Assembly (NCBI GenBank): GCA_028714455.1
Contig: JAQTMG010000007.1
Coordinates: forward strand, 1 to 46,908
Direction of reading: 5' to 3'
Origin: Patescibacteria group bacterium
Lineage (GTDB): Bacteria; Patescibacteriota; Patescibacteriia; CAIXNZ01
DNA: 46,908 bases
Shown: piece by piece, positions 39,126-46,872 of the stretch
Layout: the number at the start of each line of letters is the position of its first letter
How positions within the stretch are numbered: the stretch's first letter is position 1
Position numbers and translations under genes: made by a program
The notes under the pieces: generated by a model
The model's database searches: none
What the model was told of the DNA's origin: nothing
Seen by the model: only the letters and a program-made list of their open reading frames with translations

Positions 39126-40199
39126 TTATTTAGCTAGCGAATAGCGCCCGTCTTCGAGTCGAGCAAATTTGTCTTTGTTCATTAGGGCGAGAGCAATGGT
39201 GGTTTTTTGAACCATTCTTTGCTTCAAGACCTCGTCTTGCAGTTCTTTTTTGGCTATAGCGCCCTTATCTTTCAAAATTCTCTCAATTATATCGGCAACT
39301 GTGCCTTCTTGGTAGCCCCAGTCGCTTAAGGCGTAAGTGCCTCTTCCGACTAAAACATACTTATCGTCAAGAATTAGTTCGTTATGGACAGTGGCCGGGC
39401 AAGCTTTTTTACTGTCAAAATTGGCCGCATTGATTAAGTCCGCTACTTCTTTAAAATGTAACGGCTTTTTTTCGCGCAACATGATTAAATAAGCTTTATC
39501 AGTCATTCTTTTCGGCTTAATAGTGGACCAGTCGGCAAGCCCCCATTGCTCTAAGATATTTCTGCCTAAATCGTTTCTTAATCTCAAGAGCGCTTCAATT
39601 ATGGCCTGGTTATCACCGGAGGCTTTATTAATTTGTTCATAGAGATTATGCGACTGAAATTTTTCATGTAAATCGTTGAGCTGAATCGGCGAGTTTTGCT
39701 TGGCAATAAATTCCCTTAAGGCTTCACCTATTTTTAATATCTCATCCAAATTAATGGTTTTGACATGCCAAATAGTGTGATAATCTTCCAAATCGTCAAC
39801 GATTGAGAATTTTGAACCCAAAATATGGCCCATCAGGAAATAAAGCGCTTTTTCCTCGTCAGCTTCTTGCTTGGCTAACAATTTTTCGGCTAAATGGTTT
39901 TCCGACATCAAACCGCCATGAGCCAAAAGATAGGCTTCAATCTGGTTTTGCACGTCAGAAATCGGCAGTTTATTTTTTTCGTAATCTAAATTTAAAAGTT
40001 TACGCAGGCCTTCTTTCTCAATTTGTCTGACCCTCTCGCGAGTAATATTATAAAGTTCCCCTATTTCCTCTAGGGTTGCTTCTGGAAAATTAGCCAAGCC
40101 GTTTCTCTTCTGTAAAACTTCTCTTTCTCTTTCCTGTAAATTCGAAAGTAAAGAGTCAGTCAGCTCCGCGTAACAAATTGTTTTTATTTTAGTTGACAT
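39126..40199 (-). CDS. sigma-70 region 4 plus HARE-HTH regulator
   Basis: A 357-residue protein. Residues 12-70 are a sigma region 4 helix-turn-helix (LQEREREVLQKRNGL, TLEEIGELYNITRERVRQIE). Residues about 235-300 are a HARE-HTH domain like that of the RNA polymerase delta subunit (LHFKEVADLINAANF, GRGTYALSDWG). There is no region 2, so it cannot melt a promoter by itself. It probably modulates RNA polymerase or a subset of promoters (inference). Single gene with a strong promoter and terminator. Confidence 0.85.
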   Translation of the reverse strand: MSTKIKTICYAELTDSLLSNLQEREREVLQKRNGLANFPEATLEEIGELYNITRERVRQIEKEGLRKLLNLDYEKNKLPISDVQNQIEAYLLAHGGLMSENHLAEKLLAKQEADEEKALYFLMGHILGSKFSIVDDLEDYHTIWHVKTINLDEILKIGEALREFIAKQNSPIQLNDLHEKFQSHNLYEQINKASGDNQAIIEALLRLRNDLGRNILEQWGLADWSTIKPKRMTDKAYLIMLREKKPLHFKEVADLINAANFDSKKACPATVHNELILDDKYVLVGRGTYALSDWGYQEGTVADIIERILKDKGAIAKKELQDEVLKQRMVQKTTIALALMNKDKFARLEDGRYSLAK

Positions 40200-40255
40200 A
40201 ATATTTATGTAAAAGCATTAGACAAACTTTTCGCTTGCCTAAAAATTCATTCTTA

Positions 40256-40284
40256 AGTATAACATATAAAAAAAATTCTGTCAA
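40256..40284 (-). promoter_or_regulatory. promoter of the sigma4/HARE gene
   Basis: On the minus strand TTGACA (40284-40279), 17-bp spacer ending TGT, TATACT (40261-40256). Leader about 50 nt without a Shine-Dalgarno sequence. Nothing else seen in 40285-40342. Confidence 0.8.
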
Positions 40285-40342
40285 GGACCCGAGGGTTATA
40301 TTTAAGCATAACTGAAATTATTATATTTGTCAAATTTGAACC

Positions 40343-40366
40343 AAAAAGAGAGCAAAAATGCTCTCT
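40343..40366 (-). terminator. secDF terminator
   Basis: 7-bp stem AGAGAGC/GCTCTCT (40347-40353 with 40360-40366), minus-strand TTTTT after it. About 25 nt past the secF stop. Confidence 0.75.
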
Positions 40367-40390
40367 CTGGCAATAGCTTATAAAAATTGG

Positions 40391-41365
40391 CTAAGATTGG
40401 GACTTTTTCATGGACCAGTCAAATTTTTGCCAAGCCACCAAAATCTGCGAGGCAATGAAAATCGAGGAGTAACCGCCGAAGAAAATACCGATTAGCAATG
40501 GCAAAACAAAATCATTGATTACGCCGCCACCAAAGATCAATAAGGCCAGCAACGCTAGCTCAACCGTAACGATGGTATTGATAGATCTGGCCATAGTTTC
40601 CCAGATACTTTTTTCCACAATCTCTTCAAATTCTCCTTCGTACTTATGGAGATTTTCTCTAACCCTGTCAAAAACAACGATTGTGTCATTAACCGAATAA
40701 CCCAAGATGGTTAAAAGAGCGGCCACAAAAGGCGTGTTGATTTCAAACCCGAAAAACTTTCCCAGTATAACAAAAATACCGATAGTAACAAAAATATCAT
40801 GGACCAGGGCCAAAATCGCGGCCACGCCATATTTCCAAGAATTGACCGGATAAGAAACCTTTCTAAAAGAAATGGCAATATAAATAATAATTGAAATAAC
40901 AACCAATATAACGGCGTAAAAGGCCTTGGTTTTTAATTCCTCGCCAATGGAAGGGCCTATGGATTCAAAGCGAGTCTCTATCACCATGTTGTCATTTGTA
41001 GAGGCAACCTGAATGTTGGTATTTCCGCTGCCCTCGACTTTAACATTGTTCGTCTCACTGCCAGTACTACCCTGCAGGGCGGTAAGTACTTTCTGGTGTA
41101 TTTCTTCACCGGTATTCTGAAATCTTAAGACATAGCCGTTGTCGCCGATAGATTGGATTTTTAAACCTTTAAGGTCAAGACTATTTAATTCACCTTGCAC
41201 GGCAGAGACAGCTGGTCTTTCCTTGGAATATTGAATTTCAAGCAAACTGCCGCCGGTAAAATCAATGCCCAAATTCAAGCCCCACATAATCCAAAGTAAA
41301 ATGGCGATAAGCGTAAGTGTGCCGGAAAATGCCAGAAAGTAATTGCGATATTTGATAATTTTCAT
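40391..41365 (-). CDS. secF: protein translocase subunit SecF
   Basis: With SecD it uses proton motive force to aid Sec export. The 324-residue protein has six membrane helices, IDFTGGSLLEI in the first loop, ALVHDIFVTIG, LGYSVNDTIVVFDRVREN and SINTIVTVELALLALLIFGG. Length and motifs are normal. It follows secD by 22 nt, with an AT-rich repeat between. Confidence 0.96.
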   Translation of the reverse strand: MKIIKYRNYFLAFSGTLTLIAILLWIMWGLNLGIDFTGGSLLEIQYSKERPAVSAVQGELNSLDLKGLKIQSIGDNGYVLRFQNTGEEIHQKVLTALQGSTGSETNNVKVEGSGNTNIQVASTNDNMVIETRFESIGPSIGEELKTKAFYAVILVVISIIIYIAISFRKVSYPVNSWKYGVAAILALVHDIFVTIGIFVILGKFFGFEINTPFVAALLTILGYSVNDTIVVFDRVRENLHKYEGEFEEIVEKSIWETMARSINTIVTVELALLALLIFGGGVINDFVLPLLIGIFFGGYSSIFIASQILVAWQKFDWSMKKSQS

Positions 41366-41371
41366 ATTTTT

Positions 41372-41412
41372 TAGTTTATTCTTAATTCTATGTTCTTTGT
41401 TCTAAATTCTTA
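41372..41412. repeat. AT-rich repeat (TTCTATGTTCTTTGTTC type)
   Basis: Shares TTCTATGTTCT.TGTTCTAAA-like units with 7527-7552 and 31560-31592. It fills the secD-secF junction and overlaps the last secD codons. Confidence 0.6.
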
Positions 41413-43439
41413 TTTTTCTGCCTCAAAAACAGCCAATTCAATCTATTGGTAAATCCCCAACCATTCACTGTTCTCATAAATGTTTTGGTGATAGTGATGG
41501 CGGAAAGCATTGATAAAATTACGCCGATAAACAGAGTCAGGGCAAATCCCTTGATTATGCTGGTGCCAAACCAATACAAGAAAAAGCAGGAAAGCAAGGT
41601 GGTATAATTGCCATCGCGTATGGATGGCCAGGCGCGTCTAAACGCCTCTTCAGTAGCCGAAGCTAATGGCTTACCCTGCCCAAGCTCTTCTTTCAAGCGT
41701 TCAAAAATTAGAACGTTGGCATCAACAGCCATACCGACTGACAAGACAAAACCGGCAATACCCGAGAGCGTCATAGTCACCGGCACCAATTTGTAAATGG
41801 CCAAGTTGATTATGGTGTAAATAATTAAAGCTACAACCGAAAGCAAGCCAGGCAGACGATAATAAAAAATCATGAACAAAGCAATAAGCAAAAAGGCCAA
41901 AAGCGCGGCATTTAAACCTTTGCCGACAAATTGCTGGCCCAAGCTGGCGCCCACTGTTGATTGGCTGACTAAATTGATTGGCACGGGCAAAGCACCGGCG
42001 TTTAAGCGGCGCGCCAAGATCTTGGCTTCGTCTAAATTAAATTTGCCGGAAATGACGGCTTTGCCGCCTGTTATTTGCGAATTAACAGTCGGCGTGGAAA
42101 TGGCCTGACCGTCAAGATAGATTGCCACAATTTTGCCAACATTACGGCCAGTAATTTCAGAAAATAATTTCGCGCCCGCGTCTGTAAATTCCAGAGTGAC
42201 TTCGGGCTCATTTGTTTCTGGATTTATCTGCACGGCTGCCTTTTTCAAATCCTTGCCAGTCAGACCGGTGTAGGCAAATTGGTCCTTGGGCAAGATATCG
42301 CTTTCAGTTTCTTTTTTAATTAAAATTCTAAAGACTTGATAGGTGGGAGTCTGTCTCTCCGCTTCTTTATAAATCAAATGGTAGCCAAATTCTGTTTCCA
42401 CTACGTCTGAAATCGTGCCGACTTTCTGCGCGAAAACAACATCCTCAAACGCTTTAACCATCATGCCTTTGCTAAACCAGCCTAATTCACCGGCTGATTG
42501 GTCAGCGCCCGGTTCAGTAGAATTGGCCTTGACTAGGGAGGCAAAATTTTGCGGAGTTGCTTGCGCTTTTAAATCCTGAATTTTTTTCAGAGCGTCTTCT
42601 TTGGAAAGATCGCTTGTGCAACTCGTGGCGCCCTTAAAACAGATCAAGACATGAGCCGCTTTTACTTCGGTCTCGCTCTTATTCTCGCCTCTTTTCAAAA
42701 CATTGTAACCTTCGCTATTTTCAAAAATTTTATAATATATCTCGCCAACGCCGACTTGTTTAACCGGTGTCAAAAATTCACTGTGTGTGCCTCCGTCTTT
42801 TATAAATCCCAAATCGCCGCCGGCAGAACTGGTAGCCGTGTCTTCTGATTTTTGCCTGGCCACGTCTGAAAATGTCGCTGGCGCTTTGAGCACCTGGCTT
42901 AAAATATCTTGGGCTTTTTTCTTGGCGTCAGCATTAAATTTTTCCAAGTCAGCTTTTTGAACGGCAGTCAAAGTTGTTTGCGGTGCCGCCTGTTCTTTAA
43001 ATTCCAAAAGCGGCGTCTCACCAATCATTTGAATCGCCTGATTAACGTCTTTAATCCCGGCTAGTTCCACAACCACTCTGTATTTGTCACCCGATTTGGT
43101 CGTCTGAACCAGCGGTTCGGCCACGCCAAAAGCATTGACGCGTCTTTCAATAACGTCGCGCACGCCGGCTAAAGAATCGTTTCTATCGCCAGCCGGCACC
43201 TTGGAAACGTCGGCTTCGTAGATAAGTTGAGACCCGCCCTGCAAATCAAGACCTTCCGTAAAAGGCCTGTTCCAAAAATGTCCGAGCTTTATGCCTAATT
43301 TTGCATTAATAAAATCGATTGGCTTATCAAAAAGAGGCGGATAGACAAAAAAACCGCCTAAAATAGCTACAATTACGATTAAAATGAGATAGATGCGTAC
43401 TCGCATGCGCGGACTAAGAGCGCCTGTATTTCTAGCCAT
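41388..43439 (-). CDS. secD: SecD with two parvulin domains inserted in its periplasmic domain
   Basis: Translocation motor subunit. The 683 residues exceed ordinary SecD (roughly 400-620). Helix 1 spans 15-33. The P1 domain begins EGLDLQGGSQLIYEADV (62-78) and resumes at about 365-500 (LTGKDLKKA, VTLEFTDAGAKLF), and five more helices include GIAGFVLSVGMAVDANVLIFERLKEE. Between them two parvulin-type (PpiC) domains are inserted: about 172-253 (FSDVARQKSED, GGDLGFI) and 258-362 (AAHVLICF, FASLVKANSTEPGADQSAGELGWFSKG, VVETEFGYHLI). The second looks complete; the first lacks the usual A-x-H-I-L start. They may fold proteins as they emerge (inference). Confidence 0.93.
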   Translation of the reverse strand: MARNTGALSPRMRVRIYLILIVIVAILGGFFVYPPLFDKPIDFINAKLGIKLGHFWNRPFTEGLDLQGGSQLIYEADVSKVPAGDRNDSLAGVRDVIERRVNAFGVAEPLVQTTKSGDKYRVVVELAGIKDVNQAIQMIGETPLLEFKEQAAPQTTLTAVQKADLEKFNADAKKKAQDILSQVLKAPATFSDVARQKSEDTATSSAGGDLGFIKDGGTHSEFLTPVKQVGVGEIYYKIFENSEGYNVLKRGENKSETEVKAAHVLICFKGATSCTSDLSKEDALKKIQDLKAQATPQNFASLVKANSTEPGADQSAGELGWFSKGMMVKAFEDVVFAQKVGTISDVVETEFGYHLIYKEAERQTPTYQVFRILIKKETESDILPKDQFAYTGLTGKDLKKAAVQINPETNEPEVTLEFTDAGAKLFSEITGRNVGKIVAIYLDGQAISTPTVNSQITGGKAVISGKFNLDEAKILARRLNAGALPVPINLVSQSTVGASLGQQFVGKGLNAALLAFLLIALFMIFYYRLPGLLSVVALIIYTIINLAIYKLVPVTMTLSGIAGFVLSVGMAVDANVLIFERLKEELGQGKPLASATEEAFRRAWPSIRDGNYTTLLSCFFLYWFGTSIIKGFALTLFIGVILSMLSAITITKTFMRTVNGWGFTNRLNWLFLRQKNKNLEQRT

Positions 43440-43498
43440 ATTTATGATAAAAATTAATACTAATTAAAATAAAAATACCTCTTGGAAAAGGTAAATAA

Positions 43499-43527
43499 AT
43501 TGTAATACAATTTGTATTTTATGACAA
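43499..43527 (-). promoter_or_regulatory. promoter of secDF
   Basis: On the minus strand TTGTCA (43527-43522), 17-bp spacer, TACAAT (43504-43499). Leader about 53 nt. It is divergent from the lipoprotein promoter at 43547. Confidence 0.65.
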
Positions 43528-43546
43528 GAGCAGAATTATAGCAATA

Positions 43547-43575
43547 TTGACAAAATTAACAGAATATGATATAAT
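43547..43575 (+). promoter_or_regulatory. consensus sigma70 promoter of the lipoprotein pair
   Basis: TTGACA (43547-43552), 17-bp spacer ending TGA, TATAAT (43570-43575): both boxes perfect, plus an extended -10. The strongest promoter in the window. Leader about 93 nt. Confidence 0.88.
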
Positions 43576-43576
43576 T

Positions 43577-43612
43577 TACAATCGGCATAATCTATAAATA
43601 TACCGATTTGTA
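43577..43612 (+). promoter_or_regulatory. leader hairpin before the lipoprotein genes
   Basis: TACAATCGG pairs with CCGATTTGTA (one bulge), 17-nt loop, directly at the mRNA start. It may protect the 5' end or regulate; no known riboswitch recognised. Confidence 0.45.
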
Positions 43613-43674
43613 CATATAAAAAATAAAGGGAATAAACCACGAACCATAAACCAGCATAAACTAGGAGGTTTAGA

Positions 43675-44082
43675 ATGAAAAGGATTTTTATTTTGGCAAT
43701 CATTTGCCTGGCCAGCTGCGGCGCCGCTGTCAATGAACGCGAAATCGCGCACGTTGACCCGGTTATGCAGTCCACGCTCGAAGCCAAGATCTGCAACGTT
43801 GATCTGTTATTTTACGAAGGCTATGATTCGGCCCGGAATGAAGAATTCTGGTACCGAGTCGATTTGAGTAACTACGAGTACCGCGACGCCGAGATTTTGA
43901 TCACCTACAAAAACGGCGATCAGGGACCGGCGTTGAAGGCATTTCTGGGTGAAGAAGAGAACGGCCATCAATTCAATATCAACATCGAAAACGGTGAAAA
44001 AATCATCATCGATGTGGACAGGCCCGACAGTAACGGCGTCATCCAGGATTGCGACGCCCAGGAATTTGAGCTGAAACTCTAA
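43675..44082 (+). CDS. small lipoprotein, unknown
   Basis: A 135-residue protein with a short lipoprotein signal and lipobox LASC (Cys15), so it is likely attached to the outer face of the membrane. The mature part is acidic and beta-rich with two further Cys (C38 and one near the end, C127), perhaps a disulfide. No family recognised. AGGAGG (43663-43668, 6-nt spacing) sets the start. First gene of a two-gene unit with the lipoprotein 11 nt downstream. G+C-richer than neighbours. Confidence 0.8.
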   Translation: MKRIFILAIICLASCGAAVNEREIAHVDPVMQSTLEAKICNVDLLFYEGYDSARNEEFWYRVDLSNYEYRDAEILITYKNGDQGPALKAFLGEEENGHQFNINIENGEKIIIDVDRPDSNGVIQDCDAQEFELKL

Positions 44083-44093
44083 AAGGAGGAATC

Positions 44094-45083
44094 ATGAAAA
44101 AAATATTTTTTCTGCTTCTTGTGTTCCTTTTCATCGCCTTCATCGCCTGCGGCGGACCGCAGACCATGGACGGCCAAGATGTCAGCGAGGCCAAGGCAAC
44201 CGCACAGTGCAATGGCAACGGCACCTGCGATGCCGGAGAAACCGTGGCCAGTTGTCCCGCCGACTGCCAGGTATCGCAAACGTGCGATAACAACGGCGTG
44301 TGCGGTTCAGGCGAGACGGCGGAAAATTGTCCGGCCGATTGCCGGATCAACCCGCCGACTGATCACGTGACCGGCACTCTGGATTTCGCCGGAGTGGCGA
44401 TCACTCTTGACTTCACGGCCCAGATGATCACCTTTCAGAATCAAAACCCGTATATGGTCAAGCTGGCGGGATTTTTCAATGGCCTGATTTTAGAGCCGGG
44501 CCAAACTAGATCGGAAGGTGCCGGCCTGACCATCGACCAACAGGTTTATATTCAAGCCTGGTTGGGCGACGCGGCCATTGCCTACCCTTCCCTACATGGC
44601 GGTGACCCCGACATCTCTGGCTCCTTCTTTCTGAAAGCGAGTAGCATGTCGGTTAACCTGATCTATGGCCAGGGCTATGTTGCTCTGGTTCAGGCGGGCA
44701 ACACAGTCACCTGTCAATTCTCCGGACGCTACGGCGAAATCAACCCGGAGACAGGCAAAAGCGACCCGACACTGCAAAGGAACAACACAATGTATTGCCT
44801 CAACAGCGGTTCGGGCGCGGTCAAAGTGGAATTATTCCACCTTAAATTGGTTGGCAGCGAAAAATACAACACCGACGCCAACCTAGTATCATTCAACGCG
44901 ATCAGTTCCCAGACGGGCCAGATCAAAACGGTCGACTGGGACTACATCATCAACGACGTCGTGGCCATCCGAGTCATTAATCTGACCAACGGCAACACCA
45001 CGGTCTCGGGTTACTACATCAACGTAACCCTGAATCAGGCCTATAAGCTACCTGACTCAACAGAGATAAATATCCTGGAATAA
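44094..45083 (+). CDS. lipoprotein with two cysteine-rich CxxGE repeats
   Basis: A 329-residue protein with a hydrophobic signal and Cys19 (FIAC, a loose lipobox). Two 20-residue repeats follow, C39-C58 (CNGNGTCDAGE...CPADC) and C64-C83 (CDNNGVCGSGE...CPADC), four Cys each; such repeats occur in secreted proteins of diverse bacteria and may bind calcium. The rest (about 90-329) is beta-rich with no known motif. AGGAGG at 44084-44089. Likely partner of the lipoprotein before it. Visibly G+C-rich compared with minus-strand genes, suggesting transfer. Confidence 0.82.
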   Translation: MKKIFFLLLVFLFIAFIACGGPQTMDGQDVSEAKATAQCNGNGTCDAGETVASCPADCQVSQTCDNNGVCGSGETAENCPADCRINPPTDHVTGTLDFAGVAITLDFTAQMITFQNQNPYMVKLAGFFNGLILEPGQTRSEGAGLTIDQQVYIQAWLGDAAIAYPSLHGGDPDISGSFFLKASSMSVNLIYGQGYVALVQAGNTVTCQFSGRYGEINPETGKSDPTLQRNNTMYCLNSGSGAVKVELFHLKLVGSEKYNTDANLVSFNAISSQTGQIKTVDWDYIINDVVAIRVINLTNGNTTVSGYYINVTLNQAYKLPDSTEINILE

Positions 45084-45100
45084 TCCGGGTAAACAAAACA

Positions 45101-45138
45101 GCCCCTCACCTTTTGCTAACAAAAGGTGAGGGGCTTTT
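45101..45138. terminator. strong bidirectional terminator
   Basis: 15-bp perfect stem (45101-45115 with 45120-45134, GCCCCTCACC/GGTGAGGGGC core), 4-nt loop, T run. Its CCCCTCAC core is shared with the terminator at 364. Confidence 0.9.
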
Positions 45139-45165
45139 CTTATCTGCAAAAAAATTTAAAAAAGG

Positions 45166-45708
45166 TTATTTATTATTTTTTCCAACAGCCGGCAACTCAT
45201 CTAAATCGGATTCCCCGATGGCAAAAATTAATTTACTTTCAAGCGGTTTACCTTCTTTTGCCATGATAGCTAAAGCACAAGCGCGATGCATGCCCTCAAC
45301 AACAAAAATCTTTCCGTTTTTGAGTTTCAAGGCAGTTATCACAGAATCTTTGGGATAATTTTTCATTATTTCCTGGACGTAAGAGAGATTCGCAACGTCA
45401 CTTCTTTCGACTAGCTCTTTAAACGATTTTGTCTTTTCTTTATCATAATATCTTGCTATCCATGTTCTGAAGGGCCCGCCATACCAATTCAAAATAACAT
45501 GACTGGGATCGGTTATTTCATAAAATCCCCAAGATGTCTTGGCGCATTCGAAGCGTTTAGCGTAACCATTCAAACGCCAATCTGCCCATGAGGCATATCC
45601 CCTTTCTTTGGCTAAATTAATCCAGCCCTGATTATTTCCCTCATTTTTATACCATTCCAAAAAAACTTCCTCCCATTCGCATTTTCTTATGAGTTTAATA
45701 TTTTCCAT
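45166..45708 (-). CDS. ParB/Srx-like small protein
   Basis: A 180-residue protein. KIFVVEGMHRACALAIMAKEG (about 132-152) resembles the G-x-H-R nucleotide-binding helix of ParB/sulfiredoxin-fold proteins. The N-terminal half is helical and Trp-rich (WEEVFLEWYKNEG, GWINLAKERGYASWADWRL). Function not known. Last gene of the Nudix - DUF2007 - NDT-like - ParB-like group, 1 nt after the preceding gene. Confidence 0.65.
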   Translation of the reverse strand: MENIKLIRKCEWEEVFLEWYKNEGNNQGWINLAKERGYASWADWRLNGYAKRFECAKTSWGFYEITDPSHVILNWYGGPFRTWIARYYDKEKTKSFKELVERSDVANLSYVQEIMKNYPKDSVITALKLKNGKIFVVEGMHRACALAIMAKEGKPLESKLIFAIGESDLDELPAVGKNNK

Positions 45709-45709
45709 T

Positions 45710-46153
45710 CTATTTTATTTTGGTTAAATCACCATTTAAAATAATGGGTTTCATACCCAATATCTCCTCGCCAAAAGATACATCGGGAATTCTATTTAAA
45801 AGAAAAATTTTCTTTCTATTATGAAATGCCAAACCCATTTCCAAAAAAGTATTAGCGCCGATGTAACCGTCAATATTATTTTTACGATAATTGAGGACCA
45901 AGATCGCTTCTGAAATCATAACTTTTTCAAAATGATCGCGCATGGCCCTTTCTTTAGTATCCCAGACCCAATCTTCTTTATCACCGCTTCCCTTCCTTAA
46001 CTCATAATATTTTTCTACTGACATCGCCTTTCCGGCTCCGTCTGATACCTCGACCGGAGGCAATAAAACTTCGTGGCCGAGATCTTCTAAATTCTTGGCT
46101 GATTCTTTCATTTCTTTAAAAAAGGCGATGCTGCCACAAATTGTTATTTTCAT
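45710..46153 (-). CDS. nucleoside 2-deoxyribosyltransferase-like protein
   Basis: A 147-residue Rossmann-type protein: MKITICGSIAFFKEMKE at the start (family G-S-I/P), LEDLGHEVLLPP, EAILVLNYRKNNIDGYIGANTFLEMGLAFHNRKKIFLL with the Glu that serves as nucleophile in true NDTs. It may cleave nucleosides or nucleotides, or only bind them. Located between the DUF2007 gene (2 nt) and the ParB-like gene. Confidence 0.75.
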   Translation of the reverse strand: MKITICGSIAFFKEMKESAKNLEDLGHEVLLPPVEVSDGAGKAMSVEKYYELRKGSGDKEDWVWDTKERAMRDHFEKVMISEAILVLNYRKNNIDGYIGANTFLEMGLAFHNRKKIFLLNRIPDVSFGEEILGMKPIILNGDLTKIK

Positions 46154-46155
46154 AA

Positions 46156-46362
46156 TTAGTTGAGATCTAATAAATTATTTGCTTGTTCCAAATCTTTTTC
46201 GCTCACATACAAATCCGCACCAGCAACCTCACCTAAATAAGCGGCTGAAGCATTTTTTCCGCCTTTTTGCATAACACATTTAATACCGTTACTGGCCAAA
46301 AAATTTCTGGCCAATTCTGCTTCGGCAATGGAAGAGAAAGATTTGAGTAAAGTTAATTCCAT
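46156..46362 (-). CDS. DUF2007-family small protein
   Basis: A 68-residue protein: VLKS-type start (LTLLKSFSSIAEAELARNFLASNGIKCVM), then ADLYVSEKDLEQANNLL. This is the usual pattern of DUF2007, a ferredoxin-like fold of unknown role, often fused to or near other enzymes. In the same operon as the Nudix gene (13 nt). Confidence 0.8.
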   Translation of the reverse strand: MELTLLKSFSSIAEAELARNFLASNGIKCVMQKGGKNASAAYLGEVAGADLYVSEKDLEQANNLLDLN

Positions 46363-46375
46363 AAATATTTAAATT

Positions 46376-46849
46376 TTATTTTTCAAGAGCTTTAAACGCC
46401 TCATTGGCATAAAACTTGACGACAGGCACAATGCCGAATTTCGGATCCCCTAGTTCCTCTTTAGTAAACCACCTAATGTCATTATGCTCATCCTTATTAT
46501 GCACAAACTTATCAGATTTGGCCATGGCAAAATAATTAAGCGCAATATGCCTATGCGCCGATGTCTCGCCAAAATTATGAATATCCACATAAGCCGGCGA
46601 ATAAAGCGGTTGCCAATTAACCCAACCAGATTCTAATAATTTCGGCTTTGGCGCAATAATTTCAACATCCAAACCGCATTCTTCTTTAATTTCTCTAAAA
46701 AGCGCTTGGTCCGGATTTTCATCTAGTTCAATATGGCCGCCGACAGACAGCCACAAATTTAATTTTTTGTGATGTATCAAAAGAATTTTGCCATCATAAA
46801 CAATCCAGGCGTTAACAACAAAATCAATTTTTTCGTGAATATGAGGCAT
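46376..46849 (-). CDS. Nudix hydrolase
   Basis: A 157-residue protein with the Nudix box GGHIELDENPDQALFREIKE followed by ECGL (about 37-60), matching G-x5-E-x7-R-E-U-x-E-E. Hydrolyses a nucleoside diphosphate linked to another group; the substrate is unknown. The N-terminal IDFVVNAWIVYDGKILLIHHKKLNLW and the histidine-rich RHIALNYFA fit the fold. First gene of the small operon. Confidence 0.93.
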   Translation of the reverse strand: MPHIHEKIDFVVNAWIVYDGKILLIHHKKLNLWLSVGGHIELDENPDQALFREIKEECGLDVEIIAPKPKLLESGWVNWQPLYSPAYVDIHNFGETSAHRHIALNYFAMAKSDKFVHNKDEHNDIRWFTKEELGDPKFGIVPVVKFYANEAFKALEK

Positions 46850-46872
46850 AAATTATTTTATTATTTTTGTTC

